A DNA stretch of 45,227 nt, from positions 1 through 45,227 of the forward strand of contig CAIJPE010000214.1 in NCBI GenBank assembly GCA_903822435.1. Reading direction: 5' to 3'. Positions 15,616 to 23,491 of the stretch are shown here, in pieces; position 1 is the first letter of the stretch; each line of letters opens with the position of its first letter. The notes beneath the pieces are model-generated. The model saw only the letters and a program-made list of their open reading frames with translations, was not told where the DNA came from and ran no database searches. The stretch comes from an uncultured beta proteobacterium. GTDB taxonomy: Bacteria; Pseudomonadota; Gammaproteobacteria; Burkholderiales; Burkholderiaceae_C. Made by a program: the position numbers and the translations under genes.

Positions 15616-17106
15616 TCAGGCCGACGCCGCCGGGTACAGGGCCAGCAGCACCTCGCGCACCAGGCGGTCCAGCGCCGGCTGCAGCGCCGCCTGCAGGGCC
15701 GCAGCGTCGTCGGGCGACCCGGTGCGAGGCCCGCGGGCGCGGAACGCGGCCCGCAGCGCCTCGTGGTGGCGCTGCACGGCAGCTGCCACCGCGGTCTGCC
15801 ACACCAGCGGCGCCGCGGTCTGTGCCCAGTCACCGCGGCCGCGGCCGAAATGGGCGACCGCCAGGTAGCGAAGCACCGCGGCTTGCGACGCCTCGGCCAG
15901 GGCGGCGTCGCTGAAGGCGACCCAGCTTTGCCCGGTGCCGCGGACGATGTTGATGCCGCGGGCCACGCCAGCCGCCCCCAGGGCCCCCAGGAGGCCGCCG
16001 GCCAGCAGGCCGCCACCCAGCGTGAGGCCACCGCTCACGATGTCGGCCTTCAGGCCCGCGACCGCGCCGGTCACCGCGCCACCCAGGATGGCGGCCCGCC
16101 CTTCGGGCACCTTCTCGCGCAGCGTGAAGGCGCTGTCCAGGCGGGCCAGGGCTTCCTCCCGAGCCTGGCCATGCAGGCCATGCAGGGCGACCAGGGCCGT
16201 GGTGCAGGCCTGCAGGTCGCTTTCAAATCCCTGCAGCAAGGCCTGCTGCGCGGCCGCAGCCGGTGAACCATCTCCGGCCGGCGGGCGGCCCGCCAGGGCC
16301 GAGCCCACGCGGCGCAGGCTGCGCAGGTGACCCCCCCAGTCGGTCAGCCCGCCAGAGGCCTCGGGCACGTCCTGGCGCGCCAGGGCCGCACGGGCCAGGC
16401 AGCCGGCCAGCAGCGCCATGGCCTGCGCAAAACGCGCTTCGCCCTGCGTGGCCCAGGCCGCGGCCAGACGGGCCATGGCCGCCGCGGCTTCGCCCTGCAG
16501 CGCGGCCTGCACGGTGGCCAGCAAGGTGGCCTCGTGCACCCAGCAGCGGGCAAAGGCATCCAGGGGCAGCACCGCGTGGACCAGCGGCCAGCGCGCCAGG
16601 TGCTCGCGCCAGGCGGCCACGTCGGCCGCCTCCTCGGCGGCGCTGCGCGGCACACCCAACTGGTTGAGCAGCACCAGCACCGGCTTGCCGACCCAGGCCA
16701 GCAGGCGCATCTCGGGCTGTACATAGCCGGCGGCGGCCGGCGACTCGGCCGCATTCACCAGGTACAGCACCACGTCGCTGTCGGCCTGCACGTGGCGCAA
16801 GGCTTGCTGGCTCGCCCACAGTGGCCGGTCGCGCCAGCGGTCCCACACCTGGCTGAGCAGCCAGCCCAGCGGCGTGCCCTGTTGCTCCAGGCGGCGCACC
16901 AGCCGTGCGCTGTCGCCGAAGCCCGGGGTGTCCGACAGGCACAGCCGGTCGCCCTCGGGCGAGGTGATGAGTTCGTGGGTGGAAGCGAATTCGGTGACGT
17001 GCGGCGCGTCGCGCACCTCGCCGACGTCCTGGCGCAGCAGCGTGCGCGCCAGCGTGGTCTTCCCGGCGTTCGTGTGCGAGACCAGGCTCAGGGTCAGCGT
17101 GGCCAT
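15616..17106 (-). CDS. DUF3482 family P-loop GTPase with glycine-rich hydrophobic hairpin
   Basis: The 496-residue protein has an N-terminal TRAFAC-type GTPase domain: P-loop SHTNAGKTTLARTLL (10-24), switch I region around HVTEFASTHEL (36-46), G3 DTPGFGD (59-65), and a G4 position occupied by NQLG (148-151) rather than NKxD. After about residue 200 comes a helical region. Residues 339-388 are very rich in Gly, Ala and Leu (GGAVTGAVAGL then GGGLLAGGLLGALGAAG) and could insert into or sit on a membrane. Function is unknown. It starts 3 bases after the DUF2868 gene and surely pairs with it. The architecture recalls dynamin- or YcjX-like membrane GTPases, but that is analogy only. The altered G4 may relax guanine specificity. 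Confidence 0.85.
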   Translation of the reverse strand: MATLTLSLVSHTNAGKTTLARTLLRQDVGEVRDAPHVTEFASTHELITSPEGDRLCLSDTPGFGDSARLVRRLEQQGTPLGWLLSQVWDRWRDRPLWASQQALRHVQADSDVVLYLVNAAESPAAAGYVQPEMRLLAWVGKPVLVLLNQLGVPRSAAEEAADVAAWREHLARWPLVHAVLPLDAFARCWVHEATLLATVQAALQGEAAAAMARLAAAWATQGEARFAQAMALLAGCLARAALARQDVPEASGGLTDWGGHLRSLRRVGSALAGRPPAGDGSPAAAAQQALLQGFESDLQACTTALVALHGLHGQAREEALARLDSAFTLREKVPEGRAAILGGAVTGAVAGLKADIVSGGLTLGGGLLAGGLLGALGAAGVARGINIVRGTGQSWVAFSDAALAEASQAAVLRYLAVAHFGRGRGDWAQTAAPLVWQTAVAAAVQRHHEALRAAFRARGPRTGSPDDAAALQAALQPALDRLVREVLLALYPAASA

Positions 17107-17109
17107 CGT

Positions 17110-18525
17110 TCAGGCCTGCAGGGCCGCCTGCAGCGCACGCGCGGCAGCGGCTTGGTCGGGTTGCGCCAGGTCCACGCACACCAGGCCCACGGCCTGCACG
17201 CGGGCCCATCGCTGCCAGGCGGCCCGCCGCTCGGCCAGCCGCTCGGGCAGGCCGGCCATGCGCGCGCGAAAGGCTGTCTCGTCGGCCACCAGCACCAGCG
17301 GCGCGGCGGCGCCGGGCGCTGCGCGCAGGGCGCTCAGGAAGGCGCCATGGGTATCGTCTTCGGGCGTGGCGGCCAGGTCCACCAGGGCCAGCCGCAAGGT
17401 GGTGCCGGGTGGGGGCCCCAGTGCGGAGGCCGATTCTTCGTCACCATAGGCCGTGGCCGTGGCCGCGTGCAGTTGCAGGCCGCTGCCCAGCGCGCCGGCC
17501 AGCACCGTGCGCAGGCAGGCCAGGGCGTGCGGCGACACGGCCGCGCCATGAGGCAGCACCTGCACCTGCGCGGCCTGCCCCCGCCGCTCGCGCAGAAGGG
17601 CCTGGTAGCAGGGCGCCTGCAAGGGCAGCACCAGCCGTCGGGCGCGCTGGCGGCTGCGCCAGGCCGCCATGAGGGCCAGGGCCGTGCGCGGCAACACCAC
17701 GCACAGCACCAGCATGGCCGCGTACAGGTGGATCCAGGGTGCCGCGCTGGCCACGGGCAAGGCTTCGGGGGCCACGCGCAAGGCCTGCAGGGCCGCCGCA
17801 TCCGGCACCGGGATGCCGGTCCACAACACCGCCGGGGCCAGCAAGGTGGCCAAGGCCGACTGGACCTGCGAGGCATCCAGGAAGGTGCTCTGCCAGCCGG
17901 CCCGGTAGTCCAGCACCAGGCCGCGCAGGTACAACCCGGCGATCAAGCCCGCCGCCAGGGCAGCGGAAGCCCCGTGAAACAACAGCGCCGCCCGAGCCCG
18001 CAGCAAGGGCGCGGCTGCGGCCGCCCAGGCGGCATGGAAGCGGGCCATCGGCGTGCCGGTCGGGCCCCGGCCGGCCAAGCGTTTCACCAACCACGCCTTG
18101 GGGCCCTTCGGCATGGGCAAGACCAGGCCCAGGTAGACGAGCGCGTTCCAGGCAATCACGGCCCACACGGGCGGGGCCAGCAGGTTGATGCGCTGGCTGC
18201 TGCCGATGGCGTCCACGGCCAGGCCCAGGCCGAAGCCGGCCAGCAACGCCAGGCCCACCCAGGCCGCACGCCAGCGCCGCGAGGCGGCCTCGCGCGCAGC
18301 GCCCACGTCGCGCGGCACCAGCCGCTGCAGCGCATGGCCCGCCCGGGCCTGCAGGAACTGCGCGTCGCTGGCGGCGGGCGTGTCGGTCTCCCGCGCCATG
18401 CGGGTGGCCCAGGCACGGTCCTCGGGCGTCCATTGCGGGTTGTCGGCCGGGCCGGACTCGAAAGCCTGGAGCAGCAGCACGCGCCGCGCGGCGGCTTCGG
18501 TGAAGGTGGGGTCGGATGGGTTCAC
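17110..18525 (-). CDS. DUF2868 family multi-pass membrane protein
   Basis: Starting at GTG 18525 (VNPSDPTFTEAAARRVLLLQ), the protein has 471 residues. Four hydrophobic segments lie at about 88-107, 116-137, 182-203 and 265-287. They are preceded by a soluble N-terminus with TPEDRAWATRMARE and followed by a cytoplasmic C-terminal domain of about 180 residues (LRLALVDLAATPEDD, then APLVLVADETAFRARMAG) that alternates strands and helices like a degenerate nucleotide-binding fold without a P-loop. The family has no assigned function that I know of. Only 3 bases separate it from the DUF3482 GTPase gene, so the two likely form a membrane-anchored complex. A 77-base gap separates it from the acyl-CoA dehydrogenase upstream, so it may or may not share that transcript. 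Confidence 0.82.
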   Translation of the reverse strand: MNPSDPTFTEAAARRVLLLQAFESGPADNPQWTPEDRAWATRMARETDTPAASDAQFLQARAGHALQRLVPRDVGAAREAASRRWRAAWVGLALLAGFGLGLAVDAIGSSQRINLLAPPVWAVIAWNALVYLGLVLPMPKGPKAWLVKRLAGRGPTGTPMARFHAAWAAAAAPLLRARAALLFHGASAALAAGLIAGLYLRGLVLDYRAGWQSTFLDASQVQSALATLLAPAVLWTGIPVPDAAALQALRVAPEALPVASAAPWIHLYAAMLVLCVVLPRTALALMAAWRSRQRARRLVLPLQAPCYQALLRERRGQAAQVQVLPHGAAVSPHALACLRTVLAGALGSGLQLHAATATAYGDEESASALGPPPGTTLRLALVDLAATPEDDTHGAFLSALRAAPGAAAPLVLVADETAFRARMAGLPERLAERRAAWQRWARVQAVGLVCVDLAQPDQAAAARALQAALQA

Positions 18526-18602
18526 GGACCGGCGCAATGTAGCGTGCGCCTGGCAAAACGGCCTGGACCGACGGCCCGCGGGGCCGGCAGCCGGCTGGCC
18601 GG

Positions 18603-19739
18603 CTACGCCAGCGCCCTTCCGATGAGGATCTTCTGCACCTCCGAAGTCCCCTCGTAGATCTGGCAGACCCGCACGTCGCGGTAGATGCGCTCGACCGGGA
18701 AGTCGCTGAGGTAGCCGTAGCCACCGTGCACCTGGATGGCATCGCTGCACACGCGCTCGGCCATCTCGCTGGCGAAGAGCTTGGCCATGGCGGCTTCCTT
18801 CAGGCAAGGCTGGCCGGCGTCCTTCAGGCTGGCGGCGTGCCAGATGAGTTGCCGGGCGGCCTCGATCTGGGTGGCCATGTCGGCCAGCTTGAACTGCACG
18901 GCCTGATGCTGGAAGATGGGTTGGCCGAAGGTCTCGCGCTGCTTGCTGTACGTCAGCGCCGCCTCGAAGGCAGCCCGCGCCATGCCCACGGCCTGGCTGG
19001 CGATGCCGATGCGCCCGCCCTCCAGCCCCGACAGGGCGATCTTCAGGCCCATGCCTTCATCGGCGAGCCGGTTGGCCGCGGGCACGCGGCAGTTCTCGAA
19101 GACGATCTGCGCCGTGTCGCTGGCGTGCTGGCCCAGCTTGTCTTCCAGCCGTGCCACGGTGTAGCCGGGCGTGGCGGTGGGCACAATAAAGGCGCTGATG
19201 CCCCTCTTGCCGGCGGCCTTGTCGGTCACGGCCATGACGATGGCCACGTCGCCGTGCTTGCCGCTGGTGATGAACTGCTTGACGCCGTTGAGCACATAGT
19301 GCGCTCCGTCGGCCGAGCGCGTGGCCGTGGTCTTCAGCCCGCCCGCCTCGGACCCCACGTGGGGCTCGGTCAGGCAGAAGGCGCCCAGCATCTCGCCACG
19401 GGCCAGGGGCAGCAGGAAACGCGCCTTCTGGTCATCGTTGCCGAAGGCCATGAGGATCGAGCAGACCGGGCAGTTGTTGACGCTGACGATGGTGCTGGTG
19501 GCGCCATCGCCGGCGGCCACTTCTTCCAGGATCAAGGCCAGCGCCAGATAGTCCAGCCCGGCCCCGCCCCAGGCCTCGGGTACGGCCACGCCGTAGCAGC
19601 CCAGGGCGGCCAGCCCTTTCAGCTGCGCCGCGGGGAATGTGTGCGACTTGTCCCACGCCGCCGCGTGCGGCGCGATCTCGGCCCGCACGTAGCTGCGCAC
19701 GGCGTCCTGGACGGCTTGATGGTCGGCGCTGAGCAGCAT
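18603..19739 (-). CDS. Acyl-CoA dehydrogenase (short/branched-chain type)
   Basis: The 378-residue flavoenzyme introduces the alpha-beta double bond into an acyl-CoA and passes electrons to ETF. Standard segments are PEAWGGAGLDYLALALILEEVA, the FAD/substrate motif GAFCLTEPHVGSEAG, FITSGKHGDVAIVMAVTD, LEGGRIGIASQAVGMA, RETFGQPIFQHQAVQFKLADM, and a C-terminal QVHGGYGYLSDFPVERIYRD followed by QIYEGTSEVQKI. The Glu of YEGTSE is the usual catalytic base in short-chain and short/branched-chain enzymes. The leucine cluster context suggests a branched-chain substrate such as 2-methylbutyryl- or isobutyryl-CoA. It is distinct from the isovaleryl-CoA dehydrogenase at 26013-27191. It starts 14 bases after the SDR gene. 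Confidence 0.9.
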   Translation of the reverse strand: MLLSADHQAVQDAVRSYVRAEIAPHAAAWDKSHTFPAAQLKGLAALGCYGVAVPEAWGGAGLDYLALALILEEVAAGDGATSTIVSVNNCPVCSILMAFGNDDQKARFLLPLARGEMLGAFCLTEPHVGSEAGGLKTTATRSADGAHYVLNGVKQFITSGKHGDVAIVMAVTDKAAGKRGISAFIVPTATPGYTVARLEDKLGQHASDTAQIVFENCRVPAANRLADEGMGLKIALSGLEGGRIGIASQAVGMARAAFEAALTYSKQRETFGQPIFQHQAVQFKLADMATQIEAARQLIWHAASLKDAGQPCLKEAAMAKLFASEMAERVCSDAIQVHGGYGYLSDFPVERIYRDVRVCQIYEGTSEVQKILIGRALA

Positions 19740-19753
19740 GGGTTGTCGTCGGG

Positions 19754-20410
19754 CTACCAGGCCAGCGGGGCACCGTCGTAATTGAAGAAGCCGCCGTTAT
19801 CGGCCGGCTTCAAGGCGGCCAGCGTGCGCCGCATGCCGGACACGCTGTCGGCCACCTCGAGATCGGCGCCGCTTCCGCCCATGTCGGTGCGGACCCAGCC
19901 CGGGTGCAGGGCGACGCACACGGCCTGCCCGGCACGCACCAGAGAGACATCCTTCAGCACCGAGTTCAACGCCGCCTTCGAGGCCCGGTACAGCCACCCG
20001 CCGGGGCTGGTGCGCAGGCCGATCGACCCCATGCGTGAAGACACGGCCGCCAACCGGCCGCCGGGGGCCAGGGCGGCTGCCATCGGGGGCAGCCAGTGCA
20101 TCGCGCCGAACACGTTGGTGTGCATCACGGCGTCGAACTCGGCGACCGTGGGTGGCTCCAGGGCCGAGCTGCGCGGCCCGAACAGGCCGGCCACCAGCAC
20201 GGCCGTGTCGAAAGGCCGGGCGCCCGCCCAAGGGGCGGCCGAAGGCTGGGCCACGTCGAGCTCGAAGGCCGTGGCGCCCAGGGCACGGATGGCCGCCACC
20301 CCGTCTTCCGAGCGGGCAGTGGCCACCACCTCGGCACCGGCCTTGCAGTACTGGCGCACGAACTCCAGGCCGATGCCGCGCGAAGCGCCGACGATGAGGA
20401 TACGGGTCAT
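19754..20410 (-). CDS. Short-chain dehydrogenase/reductase (SDR)
   Basis: The 218-residue classical SDR has the NAD(P)-binding TRILIVGASRGIGLEFVRQY at its N-terminus, VAGLFG where most family members have NNAG, and a YRASKAALN active site (YxxxK) preceded by a VSSRMGS serine segment. Arg residues right after the glycine-rich loop would favour NADP, though this is weak. The protein is shorter than the usual 240-260 residues, as in CsgA-like SDRs. The start overlaps the LysE gene stop by 4 bases and the stop lies 14 bases before the acyl-CoA dehydrogenase, so it sits within the acyl-CoA operon. It could act on a 3-hydroxyacyl-CoA or an aldehyde; nothing in the sequence decides. Confidence 0.85.
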   Translation of the reverse strand: MTRILIVGASRGIGLEFVRQYCKAGAEVVATARSEDGVAAIRALGATAFELDVAQPSAAPWAGARPFDTAVLVAGLFGPRSSALEPPTVAEFDAVMHTNVFGAMHWLPPMAAALAPGGRLAAVSSRMGSIGLRTSPGGWLYRASKAALNSVLKDVSLVRAGQAVCVALHPGWVRTDMGGSGADLEVADSVSGMRRTLAALKPADNGGFFNYDGAPLAW

Positions 20411-21069
20411 GGCAGAGCAGGCCTTTCACGGAGCAGACGCATGGCCAGGCCGATGAACAGCAGGCCACCCAGAGCGCCCAGGCCGCGCGCCAGCGCAGGC
20501 GCCGGTGCACGCCGCGACAACCGGGCGGCCAGCGCCACCAGCACCAGCAGGAAGAGCAGGCCCTGGGCGACGAACCAGCCCCCGAGCAGCAGGAAGGACA
20601 GGGTCTTGTGCGGCGAACCAGCAGGCACGAACTGCGGCAGGAAGGCCAGGAAGAACAGCGCCACCTTGGGGTTGAGCACGTTGGTCAGCAGGCCCGTGCG
20701 CGCCTCGGCCCACAGGGCGCGCACGGGCGGTGCAGCCATTGGGGCGGGGGCCTCGCCCGCCGGGCGCCAGGCCTGCCGCAGCAGGCCCAGGCCCAGCCAC
20801 ACGAGATAGCCCGCGCCCGCCCATTGGACGGCCGTGAAGGCCTGCGGGTACAAGGCCAGCAGGGCCGCCAGCCCGAAGGCAGCGCCCAGCGCATGCACCA
20901 CGCAGCCCGCGGCGATGCCCAGGGCCGCGGCCACCCCCGCCCGCGGGCCGGCCTGCACCGTGCGGGAAACGGTCAGCAGGAAGTCCACGCCGGGCGTGAC
21001 ATTGAGCAGGAACACGGCCGTGGCGAAGGCGGCCGCTTCGGCCGGGCTGGGCAGCAGGCCGCTCAGCAT
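20407..21069 (-). CDS. LysE/RhtB-family amino-acid exporter
   Basis: The 220-residue membrane protein starts at ATG 21069. It carries the family's opening FLLNVTPGVDFLLTVSRTVQAG and six hydrophobic segments (about 8-30, 42-66, 70-90, 118-140, 150-175, 195-213), and the central FRTGLL-like TGLLTNVLNPKVALFFLAFLPQFV, which is diagnostic of LysE/RhtB transporters. These proteins export basic or neutral amino acids or their derivatives by proton exchange. Inside a branched-chain acyl-CoA operon, a leucine- or homoserine-type substrate is plausible but unproven. It lies 16 bases after the thiolase and overlaps the SDR gene by 4 bases. Confidence 0.88.
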   Translation of the reverse strand: MLSGLLPSPAEAAAFATAVFLLNVTPGVDFLLTVSRTVQAGPRAGVAAALGIAAGCVVHALGAAFGLAALLALYPQAFTAVQWAGAGYLVWLGLGLLRQAWRPAGEAPAPMAAPPVRALWAEARTGLLTNVLNPKVALFFLAFLPQFVPAGSPHKTLSFLLLGGWFVAQGLLFLLVLVALAARLSRRAPAPALARGLGALGGLLFIGLAMRLLRERPALP

Positions 21070-21085
21070 GACGGCACGGGCAGGC

Positions 21086-22264
21086 TCACAGGCGCTCCAG
21101 TGCCACGGCCGTGGCCTCGCCGCCGCCAATGCACAGTGCGGCCACGCCGCGCGTCTTGCCCTGCTTGCGCATAGCTCCCAGCAGCGTGACGATGATGCGC
21201 GCCCCGCTGGCACCGATGGGGTGGCCCAGGGCGCAGGCGCCGCCATGGACGTTGACGATCTCGTGCGGCAGCCCGAACTCGGTCATCGCAGCCATGGTGA
21301 CGGCGGCAAAGGCCTCGTTCACCTCCCACAGGTCGACCTGCCCGGCCTGCCAGCCTGCCTTCTTCAGCACCTTGGCAATCGCCCCGGCCGGCGCCGTGCT
21401 GAACCATTCCGGCGCCTGGGCGTGCACCGCGTGGCCGACGACACGGGCGATGGGCTTGAGCCCCATCCGCACCGCCGTGCTCTCGCGCACCAGCACCAGC
21501 GCAGCTGCACCGTCGGAGATGCTGCTGGCATTGGCAGCCGTGATGGTGCCGTCCTTCTTGAAGGCGGGCTTGAGGCCCGGGATCTTGTCCAGCTTGGCCT
21601 TGAAGGGCTGTTCGTCGAGCTTGACGACCGTATCGCCCGCCTTGCCCGTGAGCGTCACCGGCGCCATCTCCCAATCGAAGCTGCCGTCCTGGTTGGCGGT
21701 CTTGGCGCGGGTGGTGGAGGCGATGGCAAAGGCGTCCTGCGCCTCGCGGGTGAACCGGTACTTGGCCACGCACTGTTCGGCAAAGACGCCCATGGCCTTG
21801 CCACGCTCGTAGGCGTCTTCCAGGCCGTCCATGGCCATGTGGTCGAACATCTGGGCGGCACCGTAGCGCACACCCTTGCGGGCGAACATCAGGTGCGGCG
21901 CGTTGGTCATGCTCTCCATGCCGCCGGCCACCATGACGTTGGCGCTGCCCGCGGCCAGCATGTCGTGGGCAAACATCAGCGCGCGCATGCCGCTGCCGCA
22001 CATCTTGGTGAGCGTCACGGCCCCCACGCTGTCGGGCAGCCCGGCCTTGCGCAAGGCCTGGCGGGCGGGTGCCTGCCCCTGGCCGGCCATCAGGCAGTTG
22101 CCCAGCAGCACCTCGTCGATGGCGTCGCCGGGCACGCCGGCACGCTCGACGGCGGCCTTGACGGCCACGGCGCCCAGTTCCCAGGCGGCCAGGGGCGAGA
22201 AATCGCCCAGCAGGCCCCCGATCGGGGTGCGGACGGCGGAAGCGATGACGATGGATTCAGCCAT
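21086..22264 (-). CDS. atoB: Acetyl-CoA acetyltransferase (thiolase)
   Basis: The 392-residue thiolase joins or cleaves acetyl-CoA and acetoacetyl-CoA. Start ATG 22264 follows a GGAG site (TGGAGATCCCC). Active-site elements are present: the nucleophilic Cys in LTKMCGSGMRALMFAHDM, VAGGMESMTNAPH, EVNEAFAAVTMAAM, NVHGGACALGHPIGASGARI (His pair) and the second Cys in AALCIGGGEATAVALE. The overall pattern and the NxxHGGACALGHP box fit biosynthetic or degradative acetoacetyl-CoA thiolases. In leucine breakdown it would split acetoacetyl-CoA formed from acetoacetate. It is preceded by a CaiB-type CoA-transferase (50-base gap), which may activate the acid. The symbol is a best guess; phaA-type function is equally possible. 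Confidence 0.9.
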   Translation of the reverse strand: MAESIVIASAVRTPIGGLLGDFSPLAAWELGAVAVKAAVERAGVPGDAIDEVLLGNCLMAGQGQAPARQALRKAGLPDSVGAVTLTKMCGSGMRALMFAHDMLAAGSANVMVAGGMESMTNAPHLMFARKGVRYGAAQMFDHMAMDGLEDAYERGKAMGVFAEQCVAKYRFTREAQDAFAIASTTRAKTANQDGSFDWEMAPVTLTGKAGDTVVKLDEQPFKAKLDKIPGLKPAFKKDGTITAANASSISDGAAALVLVRESTAVRMGLKPIARVVGHAVHAQAPEWFSTAPAGAIAKVLKKAGWQAGQVDLWEVNEAFAAVTMAAMTEFGLPHEIVNVHGGACALGHPIGASGARIIVTLLGAMRKQGKTRGVAALCIGGGEATAVALERL

Positions 22265-22314
22265 GGGGATCTCCAGTCGGGCCGTGTGGCCGCTGAACGG
22301 ACGCTGCACGGCCT

Positions 22315-23490
22315 CTATGGTGCCTCATCCGGCCGGGCCGCGGCGGCCAGGCGGGCCAACACCGCTTCATTGTCCTGGCCCACGGTCAACGGCGCGTTGC
22401 GGCGGTGGCCGCCGGGCGTTCGCGAGAGCTTGGGCACGATGCCCGGCACGGCCAGCAGGCTGCCATCGGGCATCTGCACCTGCTGCAGCATGCCCCGGGC
22501 GGCGTAGTGGGGATCCGCCGCGATGTCGGCCACGGTGTAGATGCGCCCGGCCGGCACGGCCGCGCCATCCAGCACCGCGAGCACCTCGGCCACGGTGCGG
22601 GGGGCGGCCCAGTCGCCGATGGCCGCGTCGATCTCCACCACCCGGGCCACGCGTCCGGTGTTGTCGGCCAGTTGCGGGTCGCGGCCCAGGTCGTCGCGGC
22701 CGATGGCCGTCATCAGCCGCTTGAAGATGCTGTCGCCGTTGCCGGCGATCAGCGCCCAGCCGTCGCTGCAGCGGTAGGCGTTGCTGGGCGCGATGCCCGG
22801 CAAGGCGCTGCCCGCGGCCTCGCGCACGGCCCCGAAGGCGCTGTACTCGGGCAGCAGGCTCTCCATGCAGTTGAACACCGCCTCGTACAGCGCCACGTCC
22901 ACGACCTGGCCCAGGCCGCTGCGCTGGCGCTCGTGCAGCGCCGTGAGCACGCCGATGACGCCGTGCAGGCCCGCCAGGGTGTCTCCGATGCTCACGCCCA
23001 CGCGCACCGGCGTGCGCCCAGGCTCGGCCGTCAGGTGGCGCAGGCCACCCATGGCCTCGGCCACCACGCCGAAGCCCGGCTTGTCGCGATACGGGCCGGT
23101 CTGCCCGAAGCCGCTGATGCGCAGCACGATCAGCCGCGGGTTGCGGGCCATCAGGTCCTCGGGGGCCAGGCCGTACCCTTCCAGCGCGCCGGGGCGGAAG
23201 TTCTCCACCAGCACGTCGCTTTCGCCGGCCAGGCGGCGCACGATGTCCTGCGATTCGGGCTCCTTCAGGTCGAGCGCCACGCTGAGCTTGTTGCGCGCCT
23301 GCACCTGCCACCACACCGAGGTCCCGTCCTTCAGCAGCCGCCACTTGCGCAGCGGGTCACCCACGCCCGGCGGCTCGATCTTGATCACCTCGGCCCCGAA
23401 ATCGGCCAGGGTCTTGGCCGCGAACGGGCCCGCGATGAGCTGCCCGAGTTCGAGTACGCGCAGGCCGGCCAGCGGCAGCGAGGCGGCCAT
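22315..23490 (-). CDS. CaiB/BaiF family (class III) CoA-transferase
   Basis: The 391-residue protein starts LPLAGLRVLELGQLIAGPFAAKTLADFGAEVIKIE, the class III CoA-transferase opening (given here as one family segment; key parts are LELGQLIAGP and GAEVIKIE). It continues through LLKDGTSVWWQVQARNKLSVALDL, DVLVENFRPGALEGYGL, and the catalytic Asp in GVSIGDTLAGLHGVIGVLTAL. These enzymes move CoA between acids through an aspartyl-CoA thioester. It lies 1 base after aceK and 50 before the thiolase, so it belongs to the operon. The donor and acceptor are unknown; the human SUGCT type (dicarboxylates, HMG) is one possibility given the leucine context. Confidence 0.87.
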   Translation of the reverse strand: MAASLPLAGLRVLELGQLIAGPFAAKTLADFGAEVIKIEPPGVGDPLRKWRLLKDGTSVWWQVQARNKLSVALDLKEPESQDIVRRLAGESDVLVENFRPGALEGYGLAPEDLMARNPRLIVLRISGFGQTGPYRDKPGFGVVAEAMGGLRHLTAEPGRTPVRVGVSIGDTLAGLHGVIGVLTALHERQRSGLGQVVDVALYEAVFNCMESLLPEYSAFGAVREAAGSALPGIAPSNAYRCSDGWALIAGNGDSIFKRLMTAIGRDDLGRDPQLADNTGRVARVVEIDAAIGDWAAPRTVAEVLAVLDGAAVPAGRIYTVADIAADPHYAARGMLQQVQMPDGSLLAVPGIVPKLSRTPGGHRRNAPLTVGQDNEAVLARLAAAARPDEAP

Positions 23491-23491
23491 C

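Noticed and set aside
15609..15618. TGAAGCTTCA palindrome formed by the two convergent stop codons of the Ldh-family and DUF3482 genes
   Set aside because: A 10-base palindrome arising from TGA and its complement around AGCT is expected by chance and is too short to be a terminator.
18582..18603. GCCGGCAGCC/GGCTGGCCGGC inverted repeat after the acyl-CoA dehydrogenase stop, considered as a terminator
   Set aside because: It has a bulge, no loop and no adjacent T-run (a short T stretch comes only about 30 bases later), so it is too weak to annotate, although an operon break here is possible.
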